From contig WOAB01000893.1 of NCBI GenBank assembly GCA_027886185.1, positions 1,116,001 through 1,180,000 on the forward strand: a DNA stretch of 64,000 nucleotides, written 5' to 3'. The position numbers and the translations under genes are program-made. This DNA comes from Rheum nobile (Eukaryota; Streptophyta; Magnoliopsida; Caryophyllales; Polygonaceae). How positions within the stretch are numbered: the first letter of the stretch is position 1; each line of letters begins with the position of its first letter. Under the pieces are notes generated by a model, which did not search any database, was not told where the DNA came from, and saw only the letters and a program-made list of their open reading frames with translations. Below are positions 32,955 through 43,640 of this stretch, one piece after another.

Positions 32955-34093
32955 GAGCTCTTAGAATATTTCTGGGCCAACGATATCTACATGTCATTTT
33001 CTTATTCATTTTTTTTAATCTTTTATTTCACTTTAAATAAAAATCGTTTATCAAATCAAAATTTATATGTAAATATTTAGATTACAATTACTTCCAAAAC
33101 CAACCAAACTTTAAAGTGACGAATAACATTGTAAATAAATTTAACCATCAATCTATATATCTATAAAATCTTCACTTGATAGATTTCACATTTTCAAGAT
33201 TTAATTACAAATTATTTATGAACTTGAAATAATTGATGATGAATAAAAAATATGTATGAAAATATCAATATACTATTTGAAATATAATTCAATTGGGTTT
33301 TATTTGATTCTCCAATTGAGTTAATTTAGTATATTAATAATTACGAATAAATATAAGTGCCCAATATATATATATAATAATAAAACAATGAGTAAATTAA
33401 TATGATTTTATTTTCAATAATATCGTCTCAATGTCTAAAACCTGAATTGAATATTACAAAAGGTAAAAAAAACAAAAGCTAACAAAAGTAATATTCTATC
33501 AACAAACTTAAAAAGTTTTAAAAAGAATATAGATCTAAACATGTCATCACTAACATATTGTTGAAAGATTGACAAATAACATCGTACTAACCTATTAAAT
33601 TGAAAAACAAATAGTATATTTCGATTCATAACTTCAATCTCGGATACTATTTCACTCTAAATATACAAAAATAAAATGTTCTTGAGAATTGGTTAAGTAA
33701 CATGTACAATCGTAATTTTTACATATATTTAGAGTGAATTTTTTTCTATAATGTTTATATATATAAATTAAATCACTTTCTTTCTATTAGTATATATGTT
33801 TGGGAAAAAATCTGATATAACTACATGTCAATATATTCTCATTTTCTGTATATCTTATTTTTTATAATCACGTAGTCATTAGTTTATACTCATGTGACGT
33901 TTATTCATATATTTAAATTTTATTTCATAAATATAAGTCGGCTCATACATGACACGAGAATTTAGACTAGTCAAGGATAAAAACTATACTATTCATTTGG
34001 CAAGTTTTGACTTTTAGAATAGTATGGATATGAATATATAGATTGCAAAGCTTGCTCAACAAGCACAAACGTAGGATTGATGTCGGAGGAAAT
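32955..34093. other. AT-rich non-coding stretch
   Basis: No ORF or RNA gene recognised; short (TA)n near 33367-33375. The right copy of the LINE target repeat ends at 32954. Confidence 0.5.
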
Positions 34094-34106
34094 ATCGGCG
34101 GCAAAG

Positions 34107-34353
34107 GACCTCCTGGGAAGTCCTCGTGTTGCACCCCTCTTTTGTCCCCGGGAGCGTAGTCCAGCGGTGATGTTGGGGGGGGGAGTAGATCCTGGGGTGC
34201 AAATCCCCCCGGGTTTGAAACGGGCCAGCATCACTTTGAGGATGAAACTCTCGCGATTTAACCAAGGATCATGGCATGAAGGACTAGCGGCCATGGCCGG
34301 GGATTAGTGGGTTCACTTCGGTGGCCCGACACCCGGCTCCGGCAAAAAAAAAA
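34107..34353 (+). mobile_element. tRNA-type SINE with a 5S rRNA 3'-end segment at its 5' end
   Basis: Flanked by ATCGGCGGCA(A/G)AG at 34094-34106 and 34354-34366, with an A11 tail at about 34344-34354. The first 33 bases (34107-34139) match the last third of plant 5S rRNA, recalled as GACCTCCTGGGAAGTC... to the 3' end. Then come a Pol III A box (TAGTCCAGCGG, 34157-34167, perfect to TRGYNNARNNG) and a B box (GGTTTGAAACG, 34212-34222), 55 bp apart. No protein is encoded. Confidence 0.82.
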
Positions 34354-34366
34354 ATCGGCGGCAGAG

Positions 34367-34521
34367 TGCTGGCCCGATGACATTCAGTAACAAATCAATT
34401 TTACTTATTTTTCTATTTAAATAATTATTTGCTAACATTTAATATCTATTCATCACACTCATTTTTTCCTTTACTTTTCTTTAACCTAAATATAATATAT
34501 GTTTATCAACTCACATTTAAA
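34367..34521. other. Short AT-rich stretch
   Basis: Nothing recognised between the SINE target copy and the Stowaway MITE. Confidence 0.4.
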
Positions 34522-34523
34522 TA

Positions 34524-34748
34524 CTCTCTTTGTCCCCTTTTGTTTGTCTCATGGGGATAGCACACTTGTCGATGCGAGTTTTGTATCGTTAATTTTTTGA
34601 TATTATCAAAGTACTCGTTGAAACGAATTAAACAAGATCCCACATGACTATATTTTTTCTTATATATTGGAAGAAATCTTAAAGATTCTCTTCAACTGTG
34701 AATAGTATCAAGATTGGCCATGGGATAAACTTTCAGGGACGGAAGGAG
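34524..34748. mobile_element. Stowaway-type MITE
   Basis: 225 bp with ends CTCTCTTTGTCCCC and, inverted, CTCCTTCCGTCCC, near the Stowaway consensus CTCCCTCCGTCCC, and TA on both sides (34522-34523, 34749-34750). Internal sequence is AT-rich, with no ORF. Confidence 0.8.
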
Positions 34749-35489
34749 TATAATTTTTTGTTTCTTATTTTTAAATGCGTACTTTGATTAATAATTTTTC
34801 ATTATTTTGAGCTTAATCATATTTTTACAATTTGTATTTGATAACAATAAGTAATAATTCTTACCTCAATAGTTTGTAACAAAATTCTAATTTACAAGAA
34901 ATATATATTTTTCGTCACTTAAGTTCCTTAGTGTTTTCTATAAAAACAACTCATATTATACACTCATTACAGACACTATCAATACCTTGCCCCATTTGTT
35001 AATACTATATCCATGGTCTAATAAGTAGTTTTGTTGGGCCATTAAATTATAAAGCAGTTTATGCCAATTGATCAAAAATATAAAAAGAATGGATGATTGA
35101 TATCCACAACCTTAATAGTGGTACCTTAATAGTGGTACTATAAAATCCAAAGTTCTCACTTATGAAATAAAAAATTGTCATCTTAGGTTTTGTTGGTCGA
35201 ATATCGAGAATTCAAAATATGTAACCAACAAATAAACAGACGTCCTCTTATGAAAAAAATACTAATGTAATTTATTATTTATATATTATAAAAACTAAAA
35301 TAATAATATATTTTATTATTTCAACCACCTATTTAGAAGTAGAAGAAAAATATTGATAACTAATCAAAAACTAAATCATTAGGACATCTAATCAAAATTA
35401 TATGCCGACTGCAGAAACATACTTAAAAATATTTAACGAACTTCTTACGATTACTTGAGCTCTTGAACAAACTATTACTATTTTACAAC

Positions 35490-36043
35490 CAGTGGAGGAT
35501 CCAGGAATGATTTAAAGGGGGTCACAAAATTATTTGTGAAAAGTTATATAATGTTGACTAGAAATGTCTTTTAATCACATATTCTATTTGTGTAATTTTT
35601 TTTGATAAACCTTATATATTAGGTGGATTATTATGTTATGAAAAATATTTATAACTAATTTACAATTTTAAAAACATTTTTGGATAAATAGTAAGGAGGA
35701 CTACCTAAAAAATGTTAGTTTTAAATATATTGTGAGATTAATTCAATTACCTTACAAAAATTCTAACTCATTTTATTATTGTTGTGGGCAAAAAATAAAA
35801 AATATAAATATTTGAATAAAAAAGGTAAATAAAAAGAACACAAAAGGCATAAATTATTATTTTTTGAAAAGAAAAAGAATTCTCAAAATAAAAAATAGAA
35901 GACTTGAACCCCAAACCTTTGACATCAAACTCTTACTCCATAATTATTTGAGCTAACAATTCTTTCTTTCTGTTACCATACACAACAATTTAACATATAT
36001 ATCTTACTAAAATTTCAAATTTTTATATATTACTTCATCCAGG
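35490..36043. mobile_element. hAT-like MITE, right end lost
   Basis: Starts CAGTGGAGGATCCAGGAAT and aligns along its length with 46744-47302, which has both ends. Here the right terminal repeat is cut off after ATCCAGG at 36043. It holds a decayed tRNA-like cassette at about 35900-35957. Confidence 0.7.
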
Positions 36044-36246
36044 CCCCGGTGGCACCATTGAGTCGTGTTTGACTCTCTGTCTGCCTTAGATTTGTGTTTC
36101 TACTTTGCTTCGTTGTAATTTTTGTGCTTGTCTTTGATTCTTAATGTTCGGTTTGTACCGATGCCAATTTTATCGGCCTCTCGAGCTATCCGATGTTGTT
36201 ATGTCGGGTACCTTGAAATCTTTCCTCATAAAAAAAAAAAAAAAAA
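36044..36246 (+). repeat. Poly(A)-tailed retroposed fragment
   Basis: About 200 bp ending in CTCAT followed by an A16-18 run. It resembles a LINE or SINE 3' end (GTTTGTACCGATGCC and TATCGG/CCGATG-like dyads), but I see no Pol III boxes or ORF and no clear TSD. Confidence 0.45.
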
Positions 36247-36446
36247 TCCAAACACATCACCAACATTTTAAATTTGGTAAATAACCGCAAAACAAAGGGC
36301 AAACTGGTAAAAGGCACGGCGCCCCCACTCCATTTATTTCCCTCCCCGGCTCAAACGCCATCCATCCTATCCAATCATCGCCACAGAACGAGACCGAGAA
36401 AGTTCCAGGAAGGGAAAAACAGAGGAACGAGTGAGACAAAATTGCA

Positions 36447-36830
36447 ATGCCGAGGACAATCTCCAGCACTTGTACGGTCACGGCTTCGGTGCTTGTTTTG
36501 CTCCTCGCCGCGGCTGTCGCCACCGCTGGAGGCGGAGCAGCCGGCGGAGAGATCCAGTTGGACTGGATGTTTCCGGCGGAGGAATCGACGAATTCTGTCT
36601 GCGACGGGACGATCGGTGAGTGCGTACCGGAGGAGGAAGAGGAGATGATCGATTCGGAGTCGAACAGGCGCATCTTAGCGTGGAGAGGAAGGTACATTAG
36701 CTATGGTGCGCTTAAGCGGAACTTCATCCCCTGCTCCCGCCGCGGCCAATCCTACTACTTCTGCCGCCCCGGCCGCGCCGTTAACCCCTACCGCCGTGGC
36801 TGCAGCCGCATCACCCGCTGCAGGAGTTAA
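36447..36830 (+). CDS. RALF-like: RALF (rapid alkalinization factor) peptide precursor
   Basis: A 127-residue single-exon gene. Residues 1-27 form a signal peptide with the hydrophobic core VLVLLLAAAVATA. The propeptide holds the conserved Cys pair CDGTIGEC (52 and 59) and an acidic run. RRIL (74-77) is the site-1 protease cleavage motif, giving a mature peptide of about 50 residues from A78. That peptide has YISY (83-86), the receptor-contact motif, and four Cys (96, 106, 119, 125) in the CSRRG, YYFC, GCS, TRC setting that form two disulfides. RALFs are secreted, bind FERONIA-type CrRLK1L receptors with LLG co-receptors and raise apoplastic pH, slowing cell growth. It looks closest to the RALF22/23/33 group. 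The frame is intact and GC-rich unlike its AT-rich surroundings. It seems the only functional host gene here; no TATA box could be picked with confidence. Confidence 0.96.
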   Translation: MPRTISSTCTVTASVLVLLLAAAVATAGGGAAGGEIQLDWMFPAEESTNSVCDGTIGECVPEEEEEMIDSESNRRILAWRGRYISYGALKRNFIPCSRRGQSYYFCRPGRAVNPYRRGCSRITRCRS

Positions 36831-38507
36831 TTCTCCTTTCCTTTTTAACTTCGTTTTCCCCTCGGATTAGATTGATTGAATGCTTGTCAAAAAATTGATA
36901 CATTTATTAATAATGATTATCTTATTGTTGTATTTTTGGAGCAGACTGGAGGTTTGTGTGTGTTGTACTTATACCGCATTTTGTGTATGAATTATGCTCG
37001 CGTATGATTAATTCTTCACAACCATAAATAATATGAAATTTTATCAATATTTTTGATTAATTACGAATTTACGATAAGTGCATTCATATATTGCATTTGA
37101 AATTTGCGTGTTCCTAAGGCACTTTTCTAGTATGTTCTTGTGGAGTGTCGGTGATCACGTGCAACCATATTTTTACATTTTGGCCTCATTTGATGTTTAT
37201 GTCGTGATGATCAAACTATACAATAAGAAAGATAAAATAAGGAAACTCAAAAGTATTATTATGAACCATAAAACTACATACATGAACTAATAATTGACAG
37301 CTGGAAATAGATTCTCCAATCGTAACTAAATACTACGGATTTATGTCTCATACTTTCAGTTTATGAATTGTTTGGTATCATTAATTACAATAGTTCCGAA
37401 GTTAGTTATATTATACATTATAATATCAACCGCTCCTTAGCTAGATCACATTAAGATCGAGTAGAAATAAAAGAATTGATATTTGCATATAAAAAAAAAA
37501 ATCAGAAACTGAAATACATTGATAAACTAAAAGTGATGCTCCTTATATAATACGGAGTATGAAACAAACATAAGCTGTCAGTTTTTGTAACCCTGCAATC
37601 AAATTCAATACTCATAGGTTTCCATTTTTCACGGTCTCGGATTTCTCAATCAATCTTCATCTAACATAAGTGGTTCAGCTGGAGTGTCTTATCTTACTGG
37701 CCTGAAAAAGAAGGTAGTTTCTATCAACTTACTCCGTATGTGAACGCTGTAGTACGGTACATATATAAATGAAAGCTGTAGGTTCTAATAACATAAATGA
37801 AAAGCTGTACATTCTATTCTATTCAAAACAACGAGTTTTAGCAGCTAACAAATGTTTATACTATTAAAAGCTAAATGTAATCTAATGTGTAAGATTAAAG
37901 AATGCCAGTAAATCAGATTGCAAACTAATACTATGGACCAATCAATCATTAATGTGAAAGATGCTCAGAATTAAATTAGTTGTACATAAGTAAATTTGCC
38001 GTTTGATTGCTTTTAATTTAAGGAAGATTTATAAGTCTAATAAATCCAGGGCATACCCGTGCTACTCACGGATCATAGGTTTTATATATATATATATATT
38101 AATTTTATTGATTTTTTCTGTTTTTAAATGAGAAAATAAATTTAAAAACTTATTTTAAACATTTTCAGCTTTAATAACACAAACATTCACATAAATTTAA
38201 ACATTTTAGTATGACAGGTACACAAATAACAACTCACTTTTATTCACCAGGCTAAGCTGGAGAATTTGTCATTTTTATGGACAAAAACACACTTATATGC
38301 TATTGTAGAGAATAAATAACAATTTAGAATATGTTGTCTTCTTATTTTGTCAATCACCATGTTTAAAACGGTTTTAAGTATATCAAACATCTTATCTACA
38401 ACTCTTAGATCGATCTCAAATATCGTATGAAACTAAAAAATGTATTTACTCGTAATAGCATTGTATCACTTTGATTATACAATGTAATAAGCTTTAGTAG
38501 ATCATAG
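36831..38507. other. RALF 3' flank and AT-rich intergenic sequence
   Basis: The first 150 bp probably hold the RALF 3' UTR. ATACGGAGTAT (about 37551) and its inverted form ACTCCGTAT (about 37731) could be ends of a decayed MITE. At 38051-38071 GCATACCCGTGCTACTCACG resembles the Helitron end at 47723 but without CTAG. A (TA)n run is near 38084-38100. Confidence 0.4.
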
Positions 38508-38678
38508 TTTTTCAACGTTTACTGATTTTTCCTTCCTGCATTTCTGTTTAATTTAGCTAATCGCAAGGGCCTTGGCCCTCTTTCCTAAAAATAAAAATAA
38601 AAATAAAACGAGGCTACAGGTGCAGCCAAATCAGAAATGCAGGAAGGAATGGACGAAAAATCAGTAAACGTTGAAAAA
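38508..38678. repeat. Inverted duplication at the 3' end of the second LINE
   Basis: 38508-38546 is the reverse complement of 38632-38678, except that 8 bases (38648-38655) are absent from the left arm. The 85-bp spacer holds the (AAAAAT)n tail-like run and the palindrome AGGGCC-TT-GGCCCT. Confidence 0.85.
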
Positions 38679-39993
38679 GAATTTAAAGCAAAATTTGCCA
38701 AAGCATCAACAGCCCGGTTTGTCGTACGACGAATGTGCGAAACACGAACATGGCTCCCCATAGACTCCAGCATCCTGCGGCATTGGAGAAGCAGGTAGAA
38801 ATCGGGGTGAGTGGCCGGAGTTGAAGCCGAGATCAAAGTGCAGGCTTGGACTGAGTCTGATTCAACCAGCAACGGGTAAAGAGCCCTTTGCACAGCAGCT
38901 TGCAACCCATGAAGGAGAGCCCAGAGTTCAGCAGTAAGAGCACCACAGTCCCCACAAGTAAATGCGTAAGCATGGACGAAAGCACCGTTAGAGTCCCGGA
39001 AAATGCCTCCACCCGCAGCAGCACCAGGATTACCCTTGGAGACAGCATCAGTCGACAAGGAAATCCACCCAAGAGGAGGAGGGTGCCAGTCGGAGGAGAC
39101 AGCAGCCTGCTGAGGTGATAGCAGAGAAGATGTAGTAGTCGGCGGGGGTACTCTAGTGTTGACATTCCAAAAAGCATCCACACACGAGGTGACCGTTCTT
39201 GAGAGTCTTGAGGTTTCATCTGTGCCCGAAAAAACCAAGCTATTACGGCACTTCCAGGTATGCCAGAGCATGTAGCCAAACGTGGAGCTCCCTCTATCCC
39301 TCTTAGCAACGTTATCTGCAATCCAACTCTGCAAATTGTCAATGGTAAAGAAACCAGCTGGAGTATGATTTCCATATAAGGCTAACCAAATATTACGAAC
39401 CAAAGGGCAATCTCGCAAAACATGAAGACACGATTCCGGGAGAGAGCAGCGTGGGCAAGCGTCAGAGTCGGCAAGGTGTCGCCGGGCACGATTGCTGTTG
39501 CAGAGAATGGCATCATGGGCCACCAGGTAGACGAATTGACGGACCCGCTGCTGTGCAGGTAATGCCCAAATCTTTGCCCATAGAGAATTATTAGCATTGT
39601 TCTCATCATTTCTCAGCACCCGAATTGCAGAGCTAGTGGTGAAATTGCCAGAAGGTGTATGCTGCCAGTAGATCCGATCAATAGCTTCACCGTCATCAAG
39701 AACCCGAATAGAGGCTAAGCGGCGCTTAGTCTCCGCGGAAAGCAGAGGACCAAGAGCATTCCAATTCCAATCGGTGCCCGACCACATCTCAGCCACCGTG
39801 ACACCAAGCAGCTCATCAGGGATGGGCGAGGTAGCACAGTCAGACAACGGTTCATCAGCCAACCAGCAGTGATCCCAAAAGAGAGTGTTTCGACCATTGC
39901 CGATAGCAGTCTTGAGGCCCCGAGCAAGAACAGTGGCCCCATGAGTGACGCCCTTCCAAATATTCGAAGATGAGGGTTGCCTCTGAAACATAT
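38585..39993 (-). pseudogene. Second LINE ORF2: zf-RVT and RNase H
   Basis: Minus strand from TRIM 1 to the stop near 38585, one long open frame. After a W-rich connection (NTLFWDHCWLADEPL) comes the zf-RVT motif, with CPRC and CLHVLRDCPLV (about 39440-39370), then the RNase H domain: GWISLSTDAVSKGNPGAAAG (the first catalytic Asp in STDA), the Glu in TAELWALLHGL, VESDSVQACTL and NRAVDALANFAL. So all the usual acidic residues are present. The C-terminus FYFYFYF is encoded by a TTTTTA repeat and is probably not native. This half of ORF2 looks better preserved than in the LINE at 24542-32937. Confidence 0.9.
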
Positions 39994-40505
39994 TGTGAAA
40001 GTCCCCATAGACTAGGGTCGTGCGGACACGAGCGCATAGGCGCAGATAGGCCCAGTACATAGTCCAATGAGGTTCCATCCTAAAACCAATTGGCAATAGG
40101 AGGAATAACCCATCAAGCTTTACTAGGCGAGTTATGTCCCAACTTTAGATGTGGGACGTTTATATTCCAACACGCCCCGCAAGTGCAACGGGCGGGCAAT
40201 TGGCCAAGCCTAGTTGACACTTGAACAAACGGGTGTGGGTGGGCATCTCAATCTCTTTATAGCCAGACCCAACCAACCCAATAAAGGGACCCAGGACCGA
40301 ACCCGCTCTGATACCATGTGAAAGTCCGTGGGCCCATAGACTGGGGTCGTGCGGACACGAGCGCATAGGCGCAGATACGCCCAGTACATAAGCCCAATGA
40401 GGTTTCATCCTAAAACCAATTGGTAATAGGAGGAGTAGCCCATCAAGCTTATATACTAGGCAAGTTATGTCCCAACTTTAGGTGTGGGACGTTTATATTC
40501 CAACA
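39994..40505 (-). mobile_element. TRIM 1 (512 bp), minus strand
   Basis: Terminal repeats 39994-40172 and 40317-40505 (179 and 189 bp), TSD catat (39989-39993, 40506-40510). On the minus strand the PBS TGGTATCAGAGC (40316-40305) follows the 5' LTR at once, and a G-rich PPT (GCGGGGCG, about 40180-40173) precedes the 3' LTR. The internal part is about 145 bp with no ORF. Termini TGTTGGAATA...TTTCACA. Confidence 0.93.
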
Positions 40506-40939
40506 CATATCGACATCAAGTCTGCCATGACAATATTTTCCTCTCAAAACACGCCCTCATAGAGATAGCGGTTCAAAGAGAAGACACCACCCAAGCTTCG
40601 CTAAAATCGCTGCATTGGCATGTCTCATTGAACGCAGCCCAAGGCCCTCGAACTTCTTAGGACGCGCAACCTTCTCCCAAGAGAGCAAGTGGATTTTGCG
40701 ATGCTCGGCATTGGACACCCAAACAAAGCCACGGATTTTCTGATCAACCGAGTCGCAGATACCCCTAGGAACCATAGTAGATTGCATGACATAGAGAGGC
40801 ATGCTAGATCGCATTGAATTGGCTAAGACCACACGACCCGCCATAGAAAGCGACTTCGACTGCCACCCCCGAAGTCGCGAAGAAACCTTGTCTAAAAGGA
40901 AAGCATACCTTTCATTTGTCATACGCCCACACGCGGTTG
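40506..40939 (-). pseudogene. Second LINE ORF2: end of reverse transcriptase, between the TRIMs
   Basis: Minus strand. Encodes RMTNERYAFLLDKVSSRLRG, WQSKSLSMAGR, LANSMRSSMPLYVMQ and the FEGLGLRSMRHANAAILAKLGW region that follows the palm in plant L1 elements. A TGA near 40557 replaces the family's Trp. The frame connects across TRIM 2 on one side (VPT|ACGR, counting one ggttg) and across TRIM 1 on the other (DM|FQRQ, counting one catat). Confidence 0.88.
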
Positions 40940-41274
40940 TGTCAAACGGGGCACTACGGGGGCAAAGGCACAGCATACAAGTCTGTGGGGTTCCAACCTA
41001 AAACCAATTGGTAATAGGTGGAGAGAGTCACTCTCTTATATACTGGGCGAGTGTAACCCCATCTTCCGATGTGGGACTCAACACTCCCCCCGGCCCACAA
41101 TAGGCCCAGACCAAAACGGGCTCTGATACCATGTCAAACGGGGCACTACGGGGGCAAAGGCCCAGCATACAAGTCTGTGGGGTTCCAACTAAAACCAATT
41201 GGTAATAGGTGGAGAGAGCCACTCTCTTATATACTGGGCGAGTATAACCCCATCTTCCGATGTGGGACTCAACA
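40940..41274 (-). mobile_element. TRIM 2 (335 bp), minus strand
   Basis: Terminal repeats 40940-41083 and 41132-41274 (144 and 143 bp), TSD ggttg (40935-40939, 41275-41279). The minus-strand PBS TGGTATCAGAGC is at 41131-41120 and a PPT-like GGGGGGAG at about 41091-41084. The internal part is only 48 bp. This is among the smallest TRIMs; its family differs from TRIM 1 although both share CCTAAAACCAATTGGTAATA in the LTR. Confidence 0.93.
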
Positions 41275-42540
41275 GGTTGGGACGCCCAAGTAAGAACCAA
41301 AATCATCAACCACCGGAATAGAGAGTTGAGCAGAGATAGACGCCCGAACAATCCCCTTCACCTTTCGAGAAAAAAGCATGCTGCTCTTAGAGAAGTTCAC
41401 CCGCTCCCCCGAATGATGACAAAAATTATCCAGGCATTCTTGGATCGTCCTGGCCTGGGATGGTGTGGCCTCAACAAAAAGGATCAGATCGTCGGCAAAG
41501 AAAAAGTGAGAAAGATGTACGCCACCAACCGAGATTGGCTTCCAGCATCCCCTCGCCACAGCGTCCTGTATGATATGAGAAAGATATTCAATGCATATAA
41601 CAAATAAATAGGGGGATAACGGGTCTCCTTGTCTAACACCCCTCGAAGGAACAAAAGAGCCCGAGCGGGAACCATTCCAGAGTAATTCCATAGCACTAGA
41701 AGTTTGACATTTCATGATAATATCAATAAGGTGAGTCGGGAGCTGGGCACGTTCCAACATCACCTGCAAGAAAGACCAATTCACACGATCATAAGCTTTG
41801 GCTAGATCAATTTTAAGCATCATCCACCTTGTTGAACCCCCATGAGCCGCCATGGTATGTAAGACCTCTTGAACAATGACAACGTTGTCAATAATCTGCC
41901 GTCCCGGGATAAAGACCGCTTGAGCAGGAGAGACGATATTGGGAAGGATTGGTTTAAGACGATTGACGATCATCTTTGTGGCCATCTTAAAGGCCACGTT
42001 AAGCAGAGATATGGGTCTGAAATGAGCCGGCTTCGACGAAACATCAATTTTTGGGATAAGAACCATCAAAGCATCACACAGCCCCTCAGAGAATACACCT
42101 TCATTCAACAGCTTGAGTGTGGCATCAATGACCGATGGGCCCACCACCGACCAATTTTGTTGGTAGAAAACCGCAGGAAAGCCATCCGGCCCAGGAGCTT
42201 TGTAGGGGCCCATGAGCCGCAAAGCATTCCAGACATCATCGGGCGCAAAAGGAGTTGATAGGGCCGCAGTCGACATGTCGTCGAGGGCAGGGAACGACAC
42301 AGAGAGAAGAGGCACAGCATGAAGAGTAGGCGAACTGACATCAGCGGTGTAGAGTTGTGCAAAGAAACTAAGGATGGTCTCTTTAATCTGTTCCGCATCA
42401 GAGATCCATGTGCCATGATCATCAATTATGCTCGTGATTTTGTTGGCCCGCCTTCGAATCACCATGGATAAATGGTAATATCTTGTATTCCGATCACCAT
42501 CCAGCAGAAAACTTGTTCTAGATTTTTGGAACCACAACAC
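41275..42540 (-). pseudogene. Second LINE ORF2: reverse transcriptase palm
   Basis: Minus strand, about 420 residues open. Motifs in order: LDGDRNTRYYHLS, KAPGPDGFPAVFYQ, LIPKIDVSSKP, FRPISLLNVAFKM, FIPGRQIIDNVVI, KIDLAKAYDRVNW, SRGVRQGDPLSPYLFVIC, and catalytic FADD in HFFFADDLILFVEA (about 41500). Then SGERVNFSKSS and YLGVPT, where TRIM 2 begins. No stop inside. The active residues look intact, so this LINE decayed mainly by TRIM insertion and a few stops. Confidence 0.92.
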
Positions 42541-43640
42541 CTGTTCCTGCTAAAGAACCTTGTCCAGTTCCTTACATAAATATCGTTCAAGTCTAAGCAA
42601 CCTTTGGGACGGCCTCATGGCCAAGGCATGCCGAGCACCAGCCAAACGCGCCCAGAGCTTGCGCTTTCGATAAAAAAATATTTCCAAAGATCACCTTGTT
42701 CCATTTCTGAAGTTCAGTAGTGAGCTGGGATAAGGATTCGGGAAGGGGACTGGAGACATGCCATAATGTTTTGACCAAATCCTTAAACCCATCATGGAGA
42801 AGCCATGCCGCCTGGAAGCGAAACGGGCGCGAATCCGGAAACGACGTCGGTGAGTGTTCTAACATTAGGAGAAGGGGAAGGTGGTCAGAGTGGGGTGCTG
42901 AGAGATGATGCACCACCGCATCAGGGAAACGGATATGCCAGGCATCCGAGCAAAGCCCACGATCAAGCCGGCTTGCTTTGTAAGTCCGCATCGTGGCCCC
43001 ACGAGACCAAGTGTATTGGGGACCAGAAAAACCAAGATCAACCAAACTGAGCTCATCTACCCATTGGCTAAAGCTGACCGAAGACCGGTTAGTCTCCGTG
43101 GAGTGGTAAGTACGTTCAGAGGAGTTCAGAGTCGCATTAAAGTCGCCAGCCAAGATCCAAGGACGATTATTAGTTCTAGCAAATTCGCCCAGATCATTCC
43201 ACAACTGCAGTTGTTGGTGAGAGTGAGGGGAAGCATATACCGCAGATAGTAGCCAGGGCTCCTCTCCCCTTCTGTATATCTCAACGGTGATGTGTTATGG
43301 GTTCAGCGAGATAGAGGAGACAACAACATCAGTGGTATGCCACAGAAGCCAAATTCCTTCCACGAAACCTTGATCATCAACCCTTAACAGACCATCATAT
43401 CCAATCTGACGACAAACTTGATCAGCCCTCGTGCCACTAACCCGAGTTTCCACTAAAGCAATCACACTCGGATCTTGAGTGCGAATGATCTCATGAATCG
43501 AAGACAAGAAATTGGCGCTTCCGGCGCCCCTAGTGTTCCAAAAAAGCATACTAATGTTCTTCATGGGAAACAGAGAATCAAGAAGGTCCCCAAACGCATA
43601 CTGATGTTCTTCAGGGATTACATGTTTTAAAAGTAACAAA
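42541..43640 (-). pseudogene. Second LINE ORF2: endonuclease
   Basis: Minus strand. N-terminal strand MLFWNTRGAGS (about 43558), catalytic Glu in VIALVETRVSG, then breaks near 43295. It reopens as VYASPHSHQ, ILAGDFNATLNSSE (catalytic D and N), YTWSRGATMR and the end motif APHSDHLPLLLML (SDH triad member). A frame break near 42680-42590 separates it from the reverse transcriptase. It is an apurinic-endonuclease-like nuclease that nicks the target DNA. ORF1 is not found upstream. Confidence 0.9.

Larger units (their letters stand above)
38585..43640 (-). mobile_element. L1-type LINE (ORF2) split by two TRIMs
   Basis: Minus strand. It starts near the endonuclease N-terminus at about 43565 (MLFWNTRGAGS) and ends with the RNase H domain at 38585. 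ORF1 is absent, so it is 5'-truncated or ORF1 decayed. The two TRIMs (39994-40505 and 40940-41274) lie in the ORF2; with each TRIM and one TSD copy left out, the frame runs on. Total LINE sequence is about 4.2 kb. A tandem partial duplication (GCATACTAATG and GCATACTGATG, about 43545-43615) is at the 5' end. No TSD was found. Confidence 0.88.

Noticed and set aside
33989..34307. Open frames on both strands over the SINE
   Set aside because: They overlap Pol III boxes and an A tail; the SINE explains the sequence.
37548..37740. MITE bounded by ATACGGAGTAT and ACTCCGTAT
   Set aside because: Only 9-10 matching bases and no target duplication; could be chance.
42905..43249. Plus-strand frame opposite the LINE endonuclease
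   Set aside because: Shadow of the minus-strand ORF2.
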